64,000 bases of DNA from Actinoplanes utahensis (lineage in GTDB: Bacteria > Actinomycetota > Actinomycetes > Mycobacteriales > Micromonosporaceae), in contig NZ_BOMZ01000088.1 of NCBI RefSeq assembly GCF_016862455.1, positions 62,001-126,000 on the forward strand. Reading direction: 5' to 3'. Below, piece after piece: positions 16,667-25,049 of this stretch; position 1 is the stretch's first letter; the number at the start of each line of letters is the position of its first letter. The notes beneath the pieces were generated by a model. It saw only the letters and a list, made by a program, of their open reading frames with translations, ran no database searches and was not told where the DNA came from. A program made the position numbers and the translations under genes.

Positions 16667-17698
16667 ATGCCCTTCAACCACCAGCACGTCGTCGTGGAAC
16701 GCGGCACCCGGTCCGGGTTCCCGATCGTCGTGGCGGTGCACTCCACCGCTCTCGGGCCGGCGATCGGCGGGTGCCGCCTCGCCGTCTACGGTGACTGGCG
16801 CGACGGGCTCGACGACGCGCTGCGCCTGTCCGCGGCGATGACCTCGAAGGCGGCGCTGGCGGGCCTGCCGCACGGCGGCGGCAAGACCGTGGTGGCCCTC
16901 CCCTCCGCCGGCACGTTCGACCGGCGGGCGGTGCTGCACGACGTGGCCGACGTCGTCGAGGCGCTGGGCGGGGTCTACTCGACCGGGCCGGACGTGGGCA
17001 CCGGGCCCGACGACATGGCCGTCATCGGGGAACGGACCGGGCACGTGTTCTGCCGGCCGTCCGGCAGCGGCGACTCCTCCCCCGCGACCGCCGCCGGTGT
17101 CATGGCGGCGCTGCGGGCCGTCGTCCAAAACCGTTTCGGATCGGCCGAACTGGCGGGGCGCAGTTTCGCGGTGCTGGGTGTCGGCCGGGTCGGCGCGCAT
17201 CTGGTACGCCTGCTGACGGCGGCCGGGGCGCGGGTGCTCGCGTCGGATGTGGACGGCTCACGGCGTACCGTCGCGGAAGCCCACGGCGCCACCTGGACCG
17301 ATCCGCTGACCTGCCGCACCGCCGAGGTGGACGTGCTGGTGCCGGCCGCCCTCGGCGGCGTGCTGACCGCCACGACCGTGCCGGCGCTGCGCTGCGCCGC
17401 CGTCGCCGGGCCCGCCAACAACCAGCTCGACGCCCCCGCCACCGCCGACCTGCTGCACGGTCGCGGCATCCTGTGGGCGCCCGACGTGGTGGTCAGCGCG
17501 GGCGGCATCATCCACGCGATCGCCTCCGAGCTGCACCACGAGAGCCCGTCCCAGGTCGCCGCCCGCATCACCGGCATCGGCGACACCCTCGCCGGCATCC
17601 TCGAGGCGGCCCGGGAGACCGGCGTCACCCCGGCCGCCGCCGCCTCCCGCCTCGCCGGTTTCCTGGCCGAGCCGCCGGCCGCCCTCGCTCCGGTCTGA
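16667..17698 (+). CDS. Glu/Leu/Phe/Val dehydrogenase (valine/leucine dehydrogenase-like)
   Basis: A 343-residue NAD-dependent branched-chain amino-acid dehydrogenase that deaminates the amino acid to the 2-oxo acid. Evidence: the substrate motif IGGCRL, the catalytic LPHGGGKTVV (Lys73), GPDVGTGPDDM, the Rossmann fold GVGRVGAHLVRLL and VPAALGGVLT. The length is that of leucine/valine dehydrogenases (about 340-370), not of hexameric glutamate dehydrogenases. Divergent from the Lrp regulator; GGGAGAC precedes the ATG. Val versus Leu preference cannot be read from sequence. Confidence 0.88.
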   Translation: MPFNHQHVVVERGTRSGFPIVVAVHSTALGPAIGGCRLAVYGDWRDGLDDALRLSAAMTSKAALAGLPHGGGKTVVALPSAGTFDRRAVLHDVADVVEALGGVYSTGPDVGTGPDDMAVIGERTGHVFCRPSGSGDSSPATAAGVMAALRAVVQNRFGSAELAGRSFAVLGVGRVGAHLVRLLTAAGARVLASDVDGSRRTVAEAHGATWTDPLTCRTAEVDVLVPAALGGVLTATTVPALRCAAVAGPANNQLDAPATADLLHGRGILWAPDVVVSAGGIIHAIASELHHESPSQVAARITGIGDTLAGILEAARETGVTPAAAASRLAGFLAEPPAALAPV

Positions 17699-17777
17699 TC
17701 CGCCGCCGGTGATCGAAGGCGGCGGGGCGTGTGGCAACCTGAATCCCCGTTCGGGCCGCCACCGCTGGGAGGACCTC

Positions 17778-18410
17778 ATGACCGGATTCGCCGACATCCC
17801 GCCGACCACCCTCGCCGACGTGCTGGACCGCAGCCGGGTCATGGACATCGGGATCCGGCCGCTCTGGACGCCGGTGCCCCGGGTGGCCGGGCCGGCGTTC
17901 ACGGTGCGCTGCCCGCCCGGCGACAACCTGATGCTGCACGCGGCGATCTACCGGGCCGAGCCGGGTTCGGTGGTGGTCGTGGAGTCCGGCGACCTCGATC
18001 ATGCCCTGGCGGGTGGGAACGTCTGCGCGGTCGCGCACCGGCGGGGCATCGCGGCGTTCGTCCTCGACGGGCTGATCCGGGATCTCGGCGAGGTGCGGGA
18101 GCTCGGCTTCCCGGTCTTCGCCCGCGGCGTCATCCCGATCCCCGGCACCAAGTCCCGGCTCGGCGCCCACGGCGAGCCGGTGCGCTGCGGCGGTGTCACC
18201 GTCGGCCCGGGCGACATCGTGGTCGCCGACGAGGAGGGTGTGGTGGTGGTCCCCGCCGCCCGGCACGACGAGGTCCGCACCGCGGCCCGCGCCCGGCTCG
18301 CCAAGGAGGAGGCGGAGACCCTCGACGACTGGGAGCGGGCTCACCGCGCCCGGATCGAGAAGACCCTGTCCGAGCAGACGGCGCTCGGCGGGACGGCGAG
18401 CACAGCCTGA
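17778..18410 (+). CDS. RraA-like / 4-hydroxy-4-methyl-2-oxoglutarate aldolase-family protein
   Basis: A 210-residue protein of the RraA/HMG-aldolase fold. Conserved features: TTLADVLDR near the start, GPAFTVRCPPGDNLMLH, DLDHALAGGNVCAVAHRRG, VLDGLIRDLGEV (with the Arg-Asp pair of the active site) and GDIVVADEEGVVVVP. The ATG at 17778 follows GGGAGGACCTC. The C-terminal 30 residues are helical and charged. Metal-dependent aldolase/decarboxylase activity on a small oxo acid is likelier than RNase E inhibition, since residues of the aldolase branch are kept. It follows the dehydrogenase by 79 nt on the same strand and may share its transcript. Confidence 0.8.
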   Translation: MTGFADIPPTTLADVLDRSRVMDIGIRPLWTPVPRVAGPAFTVRCPPGDNLMLHAAIYRAEPGSVVVVESGDLDHALAGGNVCAVAHRRGIAAFVLDGLIRDLGEVRELGFPVFARGVIPIPGTKSRLGAHGEPVRCGGVTVGPGDIVVADEEGVVVVPAARHDEVRTAARARLAKEEAETLDDWERAHRARIEKTLSEQTALGGTASTA

Positions 18411-18632
18411 CAGGCCGGACCTACCGGGCGAATCGCCATCGAGGTCACGCGCAGCGACGACCGGCCCGAGGGCGGTGTGGCGGGCGGCGCGACGACCGGC
18501 GTCGCCGCGCCGCCCTCGGTTCGCAGAGTGACGTTCCGTGACGGGTTCGGGGTGCGCCCGTTCCGGCGAAAGTTGTTTCCGGGGCGTAACAGGCGCCGGG
18601 AGAGCCTTGCGCGAGATGGATGTTCATCAATA

Positions 18633-19028
18633 ATGAGCGCCATGAATCGAGCCGAGGCGATACCGGTCGACGGATCCCGGAGCACGACCGAGCCACCCGG
18701 CGGCGGGACCCCGGCGGCTCTGCCACCGGGCGCGGGTCGCGCCGCGGACGGCGGTGAGCCCGGCGCGGCGCGCCTGACCGTCCGCCTGAGACCGCCGGCG
18801 CCCGCGATCCCGCCGTACCCGGGGCGCGCCGCCGTGATCCCGTACCGGGAACGACCACTCCAGCCGCAGTACGGCTCGCCGGACCGGCCCCCCGCCCGGC
18901 GGGACGAACCCGAACCGCCGGCCCGATGGGGCGGCCAGTCGCCGGAGGTGCGATCGGCCGGCTCGGTGACCCGCCGGACCGGACGGCGCCGGGGCCCGGT
19001 CGCGGCCCGGCGCGTGGTGGGCCTGTGA
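18633..19028 (+). CDS. Hypothetical Pro/Arg-rich protein
   Basis: A 131-residue low-complexity ORF with strong GC bias at third codon positions, supporting translation. It carries RLTVRLRPPAPAIPPYPG and a Pro/Arg-rich remainder (PDRPPARRDEPEPPARWG). The N-terminal look and the segment beginning the next ORF recall Rv3235-type (DUF6459) proteins split in two, but the resemblance is weak. Its TGA overlaps the ATG of the next ORF (TGATG, 19026-19030), so either the two are translationally coupled or one gene has suffered a frameshift. An unspecific 222-nt stretch precedes it. An ATG nine nt downstream is an alternative start. Confidence 0.4.
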   Translation: MSAMNRAEAIPVDGSRSTTEPPGGGTPAALPPGAGRAADGGEPGAARLTVRLRPPAPAIPPYPGRAAVIPYRERPLQPQYGSPDRPPARRDEPEPPARWGGQSPEVRSAGSVTRRTGRRRGPVAARRVVGL

Positions 19029-19546
19029 TGACCAGGTCGCTGGACGGCCACCCACGGGTGCTGGCGATCTGCCGGCCACCGCGGGACCTGCGCGGGCTCC
19101 GGAGCGGGCGGCTGCGGACCACCGAGCGGCTGCTGCTGGCCCGGGCACATGGGCGGGCCCGGCCGCACGAGCGGTTCCAGGCGCACGAGCGAGTCCAGGC
19201 GCACGAGCGAGTCCAGGCGCACGAGCGAGTCCAGGCGCACGAGCGGGCCCGGGCACACGAGCGAGTCCAAGCGCACGAGCGGGCCCGGGCGGGGGCCGTG
19301 GAACGGGAGTGCGGGCGAACCGGGACGGTGACGTCGAAGGAGAGTGCCGCCCGTCCTACGGGGGCGGCCGGGCGGACCTCCGGTGACGCCGGGCGCGCGA
19401 TCCAGCGTACGACCGGGGAAGAACCCGGTGGCAGGCGTGCCGTGACCGTTCCGGCGGGGTCGGCGGGGTCGGCGCGCAGCGACGTCGCACCACCATCCGC
19501 CGAGCCGCACGCCCGGCCGCCACCCGGGCGTTCGCCGCGGAAGTGA
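19028..19546 (+). CDS. Hypothetical protein with AHERVQ hexapeptide repeats
   Basis: A 172-residue ORF coupled by TGATG to the preceding one. Residues 2-40 (SLDGHPRVLAICRPPRDLRG and onward) resemble the core of Rv3235-type proteins, in which an LDGRRP motif is usual. It is followed by seven 18-bp tandem repeats encoding (A/P)HER(V/A/F)(Q/R) and a Gly/Ser/Pro-rich tail. The Glu/Arg heptad-like repeat would form a highly charged helix. Whether the reading frame is functional or decayed is uncertain; the opposite strand is also open through the repeat, as is usual at this GC content. Confidence 0.35.
   Translation: MTRSLDGHPRVLAICRPPRDLRGLRSGRLRTTERLLLARAHGRARPHERFQAHERVQAHERVQAHERVQAHERARAHERVQAHERARAGAVERECGRTGTVTSKESAARPTGAAGRTSGDAGRAIQRTTGEEPGGRRAVTVPAGSAGSARSDVAPPSAEPHARPPPGRSPRK
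19163..19288. repeat. 18-bp tandem repeat, seven units
   Basis: Consensus GCGCACGAGCGAGTCCAG. Units start at 19163, 19181, 19199, 19217, 19235, 19253 and 19271; units 2-4 are identical, and units 5 and 7 share the variant end GGGCCCGG. The 18-bp length keeps the frame and encodes AHERVQ. Confidence 0.9.
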
Positions 19547-19692
19547 TCATCAGCTCACCTCGGCGGCATCGGCGGTGCGATGGTTGGGGCAGACGTCTCC
19601 CGCGGGGTAGAGAGGGGGGCACATCGTTCGCCCCGCCGGACACCGTCGGCGGGCCGGACGGCCGATTCCGCTGACGAGGGGGACCACTCTCC

Positions 19693-20517
19693 ATGGGCGC
19701 AACGCCTGTCATCACGCTCAACAACGGCGTCACCATTCCGCAGATCGGTTACGGCGTCTTCCAGATCCCCGAGGCGGAGACCGCCGCCGCCGTCACCACC
19801 GCGATCGAGGCGGGTTACCGCAGCATCGACACGGCCGCGATCTACCGCAACGAGTCGGGGGTCGGCACCGCCCTGAAGTCGGCGAGCGTGCCGCGGGACG
19901 AGCTGTTCATCACGACCAAGGTCTGGAACAACGATCAGGGGTACGACGAGACGCTGCGCGCGTTCGACGCCAGCGCCGCCCGCCTCGGCCTGGACCACCT
20001 GGACCTCTACCTGATCCACTGGCCGACCCCGAAGCGGGGGAAGTACCTGGACACCTGGCGGGCGCTGGAGAAGCTGCTGGCCGACGGCCGAGTGCGTGCG
20101 ATCGGCGTCTCCAACTTCCTGCCCGAGCACCTGCGGGCGGTGGCCGACCTGGGCGGCACGATCCCGGCGGTCAACCAGATCGAGGTGCACCCGGCGCTGC
20201 AGCAGCGCGAGGCCCAGGCGGCCGGCGCCGAGCTGGGGGTGGTGACCGAGGCGTGGAGCCCGCTGGCGCAGGCCGGTGTGCTCGGCGACCCGGCGATCGC
20301 CCGGATCGCCACCGCGCACGACCGCACCCCGGCGCAGGTGGTGCTGCGCTGGCACGTGCAGCAGGGCCGGATCGTCATCCCGAAGTCGGTGACCCCGTCC
20401 CGGATCCGGGAGAACATCGCGATCTTCGACTTCGAGCTGTCGGCGGACGAGATCGCGGCGATCGACGCGCTGGAGAGCGACGGCCGGACCGGGCCGCACC
20501 CGGACCACTTCAACTGA
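19693..20517 (+). CDS. Aldo/keto reductase
   Basis: A 274-residue NADPH-dependent carbonyl reductase (AKR5-like, 2,5-diketo-D-gluconate reductase type). The catalytic tetrad region reads GYRSIDTAAIYRNE (Asp46, Tyr51), TTKVW (Lys) and LIHWPTP (His). NADPH-binding motifs VIPKSVTPSRIRENI and LSADEIAAIDAL close the barrel. The ATG at 19693 is 8 nt after GAGGGGG. A stand-alone gene; the physiological substrate (aldehydes, methylglyoxal or a keto-sugar) is open. Confidence 0.9.
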   Translation: MGATPVITLNNGVTIPQIGYGVFQIPEAETAAAVTTAIEAGYRSIDTAAIYRNESGVGTALKSASVPRDELFITTKVWNNDQGYDETLRAFDASAARLGLDHLDLYLIHWPTPKRGKYLDTWRALEKLLADGRVRAIGVSNFLPEHLRAVADLGGTIPAVNQIEVHPALQQREAQAAGAELGVVTEAWSPLAQAGVLGDPAIARIATAHDRTPAQVVLRWHVQQGRIVIPKSVTPSRIRENIAIFDFELSADEIAAIDALESDGRTGPHPDHFN

Positions 20518-20603
20518 CCGGTAACGGTCACAGCGATCGCCAAGCGGGCTCACAGGAATCCGCCGCATAGTGGGGGTCACGTTCGGCGTCGACGGAGGTT
20601 CCG

Positions 20604-20873
20604 ATGGTTCTCGCTCTGGTCAGCTTCGCGCTGCTGGTGGTCCAGTTGGTGCTGGTGGTTCGGGTGGTGCTGGACTGGAGTGTGACCCTCGCCGGTCCCG
20701 CGATGCCGGGGTCGTGGCGGTCCAAGGCGCTCGACGTGATCTATGCGATCACCGAGCCGATGCTGGCGCCGCTGCGTAAGGTCCTCCCTCCGCTGCGCGC
20801 CGGCGGCATCTCGATCGACCTGGCGTTCATCGTGCTGTTCCTGGGGGTCAGCATCCTGAGGTCGCTGATCTGA
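20604..20873 (+). CDS. YggT-family membrane protein
   Basis: An 89-residue integral membrane protein with two hydrophobic helices: ALVSFALLVVQLVLVVRVVL at the N terminus and SIDLAFIVLFLGVSIL at the C terminus. The family motif between them is YAITEPMLAPLRKVLPPLRAG. YggT proteins are small membrane proteins tied to osmotic tolerance and cell-division clusters in other bacteria; here the gene stands outside any division cluster. A strong hairpin follows. Confidence 0.85.
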   Translation: MVLALVSFALLVVQLVLVVRVVLDWSVTLAGPAMPGSWRSKALDVIYAITEPMLAPLRKVLPPLRAGGISIDLAFIVLFLGVSILRSLI

Positions 20874-20881
20874 TCGCGTCA

Positions 20882-20912
20882 CCAGGGGGCGCCGCCGCAC
20901 GGCGCCCCCTGG
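20882..20912. terminator. Bidirectional terminator hairpin
   Basis: CCAGGGGGCGCCG (20882-20894), a 5-nt loop CCGCA, then CGGCGCCCCCTGG (20900-20912): 13 perfect base pairs between the convergent stops at 20873 and 20918. Confidence 0.8.
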
Positions 20913-20917
20913 CCCGG

Positions 20918-21892
20918 TCAGCGCAGGCGGTCGTCCACGAACTCCAGGGCCGCGATGTCGAAGCGGCTACGGCCGCCCTCGTGGCCGTCCCACTCGTACA
21001 CCTCGATCTGCTTCGGCGCCGGGATCGCGTGGTACGCGGCGAAGATCCCCGACGGCGGGCAGACCGCGTCCATCAGGGCCGCCGACAGGATCGACGGGGC
21101 GGTGATCCGCCGGGCGAAGTTCACCGAGTCGACGTGGTCGAGCGTGTTCAGCGTCCGCTCCGCCACGTGCGGGTTGACCCGCAGGAACCGGACCACCTCG
21201 TGGAAGGGATCGCTGTCGGTGATGGTGATCGCCCGCCGGATGTCGCACAGGAACGGCACCTTGGACACCACGGCCGAGACCAGGTCCGGGACCAGGCCGC
21301 CGGCCGCGAGCGCCAGCGCACCGCCCTGGCTGCCGCCGGTCACCACGATCCGCGACGCGTCGGCGCCGGGCAGTTCGGCGGCGGTCTCCACGGCCCGGAC
21401 CGCGTCGGTGATCAGCCGCCGGTAGTAGAACGTGTCCGGGTCGAGCACGCCCCGGGTGAGGAATCCGGGTGTGGACGGGCCGGCGCCGGAGTCGTCCGGG
21501 TCGGGGGTGTCGCCGCCGCGCCACGAGCCGCCCTGGCCGCGGGTGTCCATGACCAGGTGCGCGTACCCGGCGCTGGCCCAGACCAGCCAGTCGATCGGCA
21601 GGCCGCGGCCGCCGCCGTAGCCGATGAACTCCACCACCACCGGCAGCGGGCCGGTCGCGGCGGCCGGGCGGTTCAGCCAGGCCCGGACCGGCTGCCCGGC
21701 GAAGCCGCTGAACGTCACGTCGTAACTGGTGATCCCCTTCAACGGGGTGGCCACCTCGTGCACCTTCGGGGGCAGGGCGGCCCGGCGGGCCCACGACAGG
21801 GTGCCCGCCCAGAAGTCGTCGAAGCCGTCCGGCTCGGGGCGGACGGAGCGGTACTCGCGCAATTCGTCGAGAGGGAGGTCAAAGAGCGCCAT
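20918..21892 (-). CDS. Acetylxylan esterase / cephalosporin-C deacetylase family (CE7)
   Basis: A 324-residue esterase removing acetyl groups from xylo-oligosaccharides and similar esters. CE7 signatures are present: DTRGQGGSW (RGQ motif), nucleophile elbow GGSQGGAL (Ser188), acid in MDAVCPPSG and the catalytic His in DGHEGGRS. Start MALFDLPLDELREY at 21892 chosen. There is no signal peptide, so it is cytoplasmic and would act on imported acetylated sugars, complementing the secreted xylanase at 31430. Divergent from recD2 with 59 nt between. Confidence 0.88.
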   Translation of the reverse strand: MALFDLPLDELREYRSVRPEPDGFDDFWAGTLSWARRAALPPKVHEVATPLKGITSYDVTFSGFAGQPVRAWLNRPAAATGPLPVVVEFIGYGGGRGLPIDWLVWASAGYAHLVMDTRGQGGSWRGGDTPDPDDSGAGPSTPGFLTRGVLDPDTFYYRRLITDAVRAVETAAELPGADASRIVVTGGSQGGALALAAGGLVPDLVSAVVSKVPFLCDIRRAITITDSDPFHEVVRFLRVNPHVAERTLNTLDHVDSVNFARRITAPSILSAALMDAVCPPSGIFAAYHAIPAPKQIEVYEWDGHEGGRSRFDIAALEFVDDRLR

Positions 21893-21951
21893 GCCGATCA
21901 CGCTATGCCCGGGGGTTGGCTCCCACCACCCCCGGCAGGCACGATGGTCGC

Positions 21952-24135
21952 GTGCCACCGGAGACCGCCCCGCGACCCAAGCAGGTTCTCGAAGCCGTTC
22001 TGGAGCGGCTGACCTATGTGAACGAGGAGACCGGGTACACGGTGGCCCGGGTGGCGTACAAGAACGGTTCGGATCTGCTGACCGTGGTCGGTTCGCTGCT
22101 CGGGGCGCAGCCGGGCGAGAGCCTGCGGATGTCGGGGTGGTGGTCGTCGCATCCGCAGTACGGCAGGCAGTTCGAGGTGCTGTCGTACACGACGGTGCTG
22201 CCGGCGACCGTGCAGGGTTTGCGCCGCTATCTGGGCTCGGGGCTGGTCAAGGGCATCGGGCCGGTCTTCGCCGAGCGGATCGTGGACCATTTCGGACTCG
22301 ACACCCTGGAGATCATCGAGACGGCGCCGGAACGGCTGATCGAGGTCGCCGGGCTCGGGCCGAAACGTACGAAGAAGATCACGGCGGCGTGGGCGGAGCA
22401 GAAGGCGATCAAGGAGGTGATGGTCTTCCTCCAGGGCGTCGGGGTGTCCACGTCGATCGCGGTGCGGATCTACAAGAAGTACGGTGACGCCTCGATCTCG
22501 GTGGTGAAGAACTCGCCGTACAAGCTGGCGTCGGACGTCTGGGGCATCGGGTTCAAGACGGCGGACACCATCGCGCAGGCCGTCGGGATCCCGCACGACA
22601 GTCCCGAACGGGTGAAGGCGGGCCTGCAGTACACGCTGTCCCAGGCGACCGACAACGGGCACTGTTTCCTGCCCGCCAACGAGCTGATGGCCGACGCCGC
22701 CAAGATCCTGGACGTCCCCGCGACGCTGATCCCGGCATGCCTCGACGCGCTCGTCGAGGAGGAGGGCGTGGTGCGGGAGGACGACGCCGTCTACCTGGTG
22801 CCGTTCCACCGTGCCGAGCAGTCGCTGTCGTCGTCCCTCGTCGCCCTGTTGCGCGACAGGGCGGACCGGATGCCGCACTTCCTCGACGTCGACTGGGACA
22901 AGGCGCTGGGATGGCTGCACCAGCGCACCGGCTCCACCCTCGCGCCCGAGCAGGAACAGGCCGTCAGGCTGGCGCTGACCAGGAAGGTGGCGGTCCTCAC
23001 CGGCGGCCCGGGCTGTGGGAAGAGCTTCACCGTCCGCTCGATCGTCGAGCTCGCCGCCGCCAAGAAGGCCAAGATCCAGCTCGTCGCCCCGACCGGCCGG
23101 GCGGCGAAACGGCTCGCCGAGCTGACCGGCCACCCCGCCGCCACCGTCCACCGCCTGCTCAAGCTGCAGCCCGGCGGCGACGCCACGTTCGACCGCGACA
23201 ACCCCCTGGACGCCGATCTGCTGGTCGTCGACGAGGCGTCCATGCTGGATCTGATCCTCGCCAACAAGCTGGTCAAGGCGGTGCCGCCGGGCGCGCACCT
23301 GCTGCTCGTCGGCGACGTCGACCAGCTGCCGTCGGTCGGCGCCGGCGAGGTGCTGCGCGACCTGCTCGCCGCCGACGTGATCCCGCGGGTGCGGCTGACC
23401 CAGATCTTCCGGCAGGCCGCCGAGAGCGGCGTGGTCACCAACGCGCACCGGGTCAACCAGGGCAGATCGGTGCTCCTGGAGGGCATGACGGACTTCTTCC
23501 TGTTCCCCTGCGACGACAACGAGGCCGCGGCCGCGCTCACCGTCGACGTCGCCTGCTCGCGGATGCCGCGCCGGTTCGGCCTCGACCCGCGCCGCGACAT
23601 CCAGATCCTCACCCCGATGCACCGCGGCCCGGCCGGCGCCGGCGCCCTCAACACCCTGCTCCAGCAGCAGCTCACCCCGGGCCGTGAGGGTCTGCCGGAA
23701 CGGCGGCTGGGCGGCCGGGTCTTCCGGGTCGGCGACAAGGTCACCCAGATCCGCAACAACTACGACAAGGGGGCCGCGGGGGTCTTCAACGGCACGGTCG
23801 GCGTCGTGACCGGGCTGAGCCCGGAGGAGCAGACCTTGACGGTACGCACGGACGAGGACGAGCTGATCGACTACGACTTCGACGAGCTGGACGAGCTCGC
23901 CCACGCCTACGCGATCACCATTCACCGGTCCCAGGGCTCGGAGTACCCCGCCGTGGTCATCCCGCTGACCACCAGCGCCTGGATGATGCTGCAGCGGAAC
24001 CTGCTCTACACCGCGATCACCCGCGCCAAGAAGCTGGTCGTGCTGGTCGGTTCCCGCCGCGCCCTGGCCACCGCGGTCCGCACGGTCGGCGCGGGCCGCC
24101 GCTACACCGCCCTGGCCCGCCGCCTCGGGTCGTGA
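21952..24135 (+). CDS. recD2: RecD2-type 5'-3' DNA helicase
   Basis: A 727-residue SF1B helicase. The N-terminal part (about 1-230) has the OB-like and tandem helix-hairpin-helix segments of RecD2 (SGLVKGIGPVFAERIVDHFG, then VAGLGPKRTKKI, then DVWGIGFKTADTIAQAVG). The helicase core shows Walker A GGPGCGKSFT (Lys357), Walker B LLVVDEASMLD, Q-rich GDVDQLPSVGAG, FRQA and the terminal AITIHRSQGSEYPAV and LLYTAITRAKKLVVLVGS. GTG 21952 chosen; a longer frame begins at 21916. It is independent of RecB/RecC and probably works in replication-fork repair. Terminated by the first copy of the dispersed hairpin element. Confidence 0.92.
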   Translation: MPPETAPRPKQVLEAVLERLTYVNEETGYTVARVAYKNGSDLLTVVGSLLGAQPGESLRMSGWWSSHPQYGRQFEVLSYTTVLPATVQGLRRYLGSGLVKGIGPVFAERIVDHFGLDTLEIIETAPERLIEVAGLGPKRTKKITAAWAEQKAIKEVMVFLQGVGVSTSIAVRIYKKYGDASISVVKNSPYKLASDVWGIGFKTADTIAQAVGIPHDSPERVKAGLQYTLSQATDNGHCFLPANELMADAAKILDVPATLIPACLDALVEEEGVVREDDAVYLVPFHRAEQSLSSSLVALLRDRADRMPHFLDVDWDKALGWLHQRTGSTLAPEQEQAVRLALTRKVAVLTGGPGCGKSFTVRSIVELAAAKKAKIQLVAPTGRAAKRLAELTGHPAATVHRLLKLQPGGDATFDRDNPLDADLLVVDEASMLDLILANKLVKAVPPGAHLLLVGDVDQLPSVGAGEVLRDLLAADVIPRVRLTQIFRQAAESGVVTNAHRVNQGRSVLLEGMTDFFLFPCDDNEAAAALTVDVACSRMPRRFGLDPRRDIQILTPMHRGPAGAGALNTLLQQQLTPGREGLPERRLGGRVFRVGDKVTQIRNNYDKGAAGVFNGTVGVVTGLSPEEQTLTVRTDEDELIDYDFDELDELAHAYAITIHRSQGSEYPAVVIPLTTSAWMMLQRNLLYTAITRAKKLVVLVGSRRALATAVRTVGAGRRYTALARRLGS

Positions 24136-24138
24136 CCC

Positions 24139-24197
24139 CCCGGCCGGGCGTCACGGCTGTCTCGGCGCGGCTGAGACAGCCGTGAGAGCCGACCGGG
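24139..24197 (+). terminator. Hairpin terminator, copy 1 of a dispersed palindromic element
   Basis: TCACGGCTGTCTC (24151-24163), 9-nt loop, GAGACAGCCGTGA (24173-24185), starting 15 nt after the recD2 stop. The outer parts (CCCGGCCGGGCG and its partner up to 24197) pair imperfectly and align position for position with copies at 26437 and 54559. Confidence 0.75.
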
Positions 24198-24397
24198 GAT
24201 AACACAACTCGGCGGGGCAGGTGCGGTGATTGCGGAAATCGGGACGAATGGCCGGGTTGTCCGCACTCTGGTACGGCTGTGGCGCGCATCGGGCCGCACC
24301 GTTCCCGAGATCGCTAATGTGGGATCCGTTAACGATTCTTGAGGACCTTTTCCCGAGCCATTCTCCGGTTTCAGGAAAAGGAGACGGGGGATTTCTC

Positions 24398-25045
24398 ATG
24401 TTGCGTTCGATGACCGCCGGAACCGCTCTTCTCGGTGTTCTCGCGATGGCCGCTCCGGCCCAGGCGGTACCGGAACACGCGCCGAAACCGGACAAGATGA
24501 TGGTGATCGACGTGGTCTCGGCGAACGGCTCCGGCTGCCCCGACGGCAGCGCGGACATCCAGGTCTCACCGGACTTCACCGCGTTCACGGTGACCTACTC
24601 CAAGTACACCGCGTCGGTCGGCCCGGACGCCTCGCCGCTGGACTTCCGGAAGAACTGTCAGATGGCCCTGGACATCAAGGTGCCGTCCGGATTCACGTTC
24701 GCGATCGCCAGTGCCGACTACCGCGGATACGCCAGCCTGCGGCCCGGATCGTACGGCCAGCAGATGGCCAGTTACTACTTCCAGGGCCATTCCCACACGA
24801 CCCGCAGCCGGCACGACTTCAAGGGACCGATGGAGGACTCGTGGCAGCGGAACGACAAGGTCGGAATCGCGTCGATGAGTTTCCTGCCGTGCGGTGAGCG
24901 CCGTTTCCTGAACATCAACACGGAATTGCGGGTGAACCGCGGCACGTCGGACACCAAGAAGCACACGAACTTCCTGTCGATGGACTCCACCGACGCCGCG
25001 ATCAACACCCTCTACCGGGTCGAATGGAAGCGGTGCGGCAAGTAA
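24398..25045 (+). CDS. Secreted DUF4360-family protein
   Basis: A 215-residue exported protein. Signal peptide MLRSMTAGTALLGVLAMA ending AQAV. The mature part shows the DUF4360 pattern: GSGCPDGSADIQVSPDFTAF, NCQMALDIKVPSGFTFAIAS, ADYRGYASLRPG, YYFQGH and a late INTELRVN strand, with cysteines placed for disulfides. Shine-Dalgarno AAAGGAG precedes the ATG at 24398; the 262 nt upstream are relatively AT-rich (for instance CCGTTAACGATTCTTGAGG) and likely hold its promoter. Function of the family is unknown; a fungal-like secreted or cell-wall role has been suggested from its distribution, not tested here. It converges on the YibE/F gene with a 4-nt gap. Confidence 0.8.
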   Translation: MLRSMTAGTALLGVLAMAAPAQAVPEHAPKPDKMMVIDVVSANGSGCPDGSADIQVSPDFTAFTVTYSKYTASVGPDASPLDFRKNCQMALDIKVPSGFTFAIASADYRGYASLRPGSYGQQMASYYFQGHSHTTRSRHDFKGPMEDSWQRNDKVGIASMSFLPCGERRFLNINTELRVNRGTSDTKKHTNFLSMDSTDAAINTLYRVEWKRCGK

Positions 25046-25049
25046 TCGC

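Noticed and set aside
19163..19288. CRISPR or VNTR-type locus
   Set aside because: Contiguous 18-bp units with no spacers, in frame with an ORF; treated as a coding tandem repeat.
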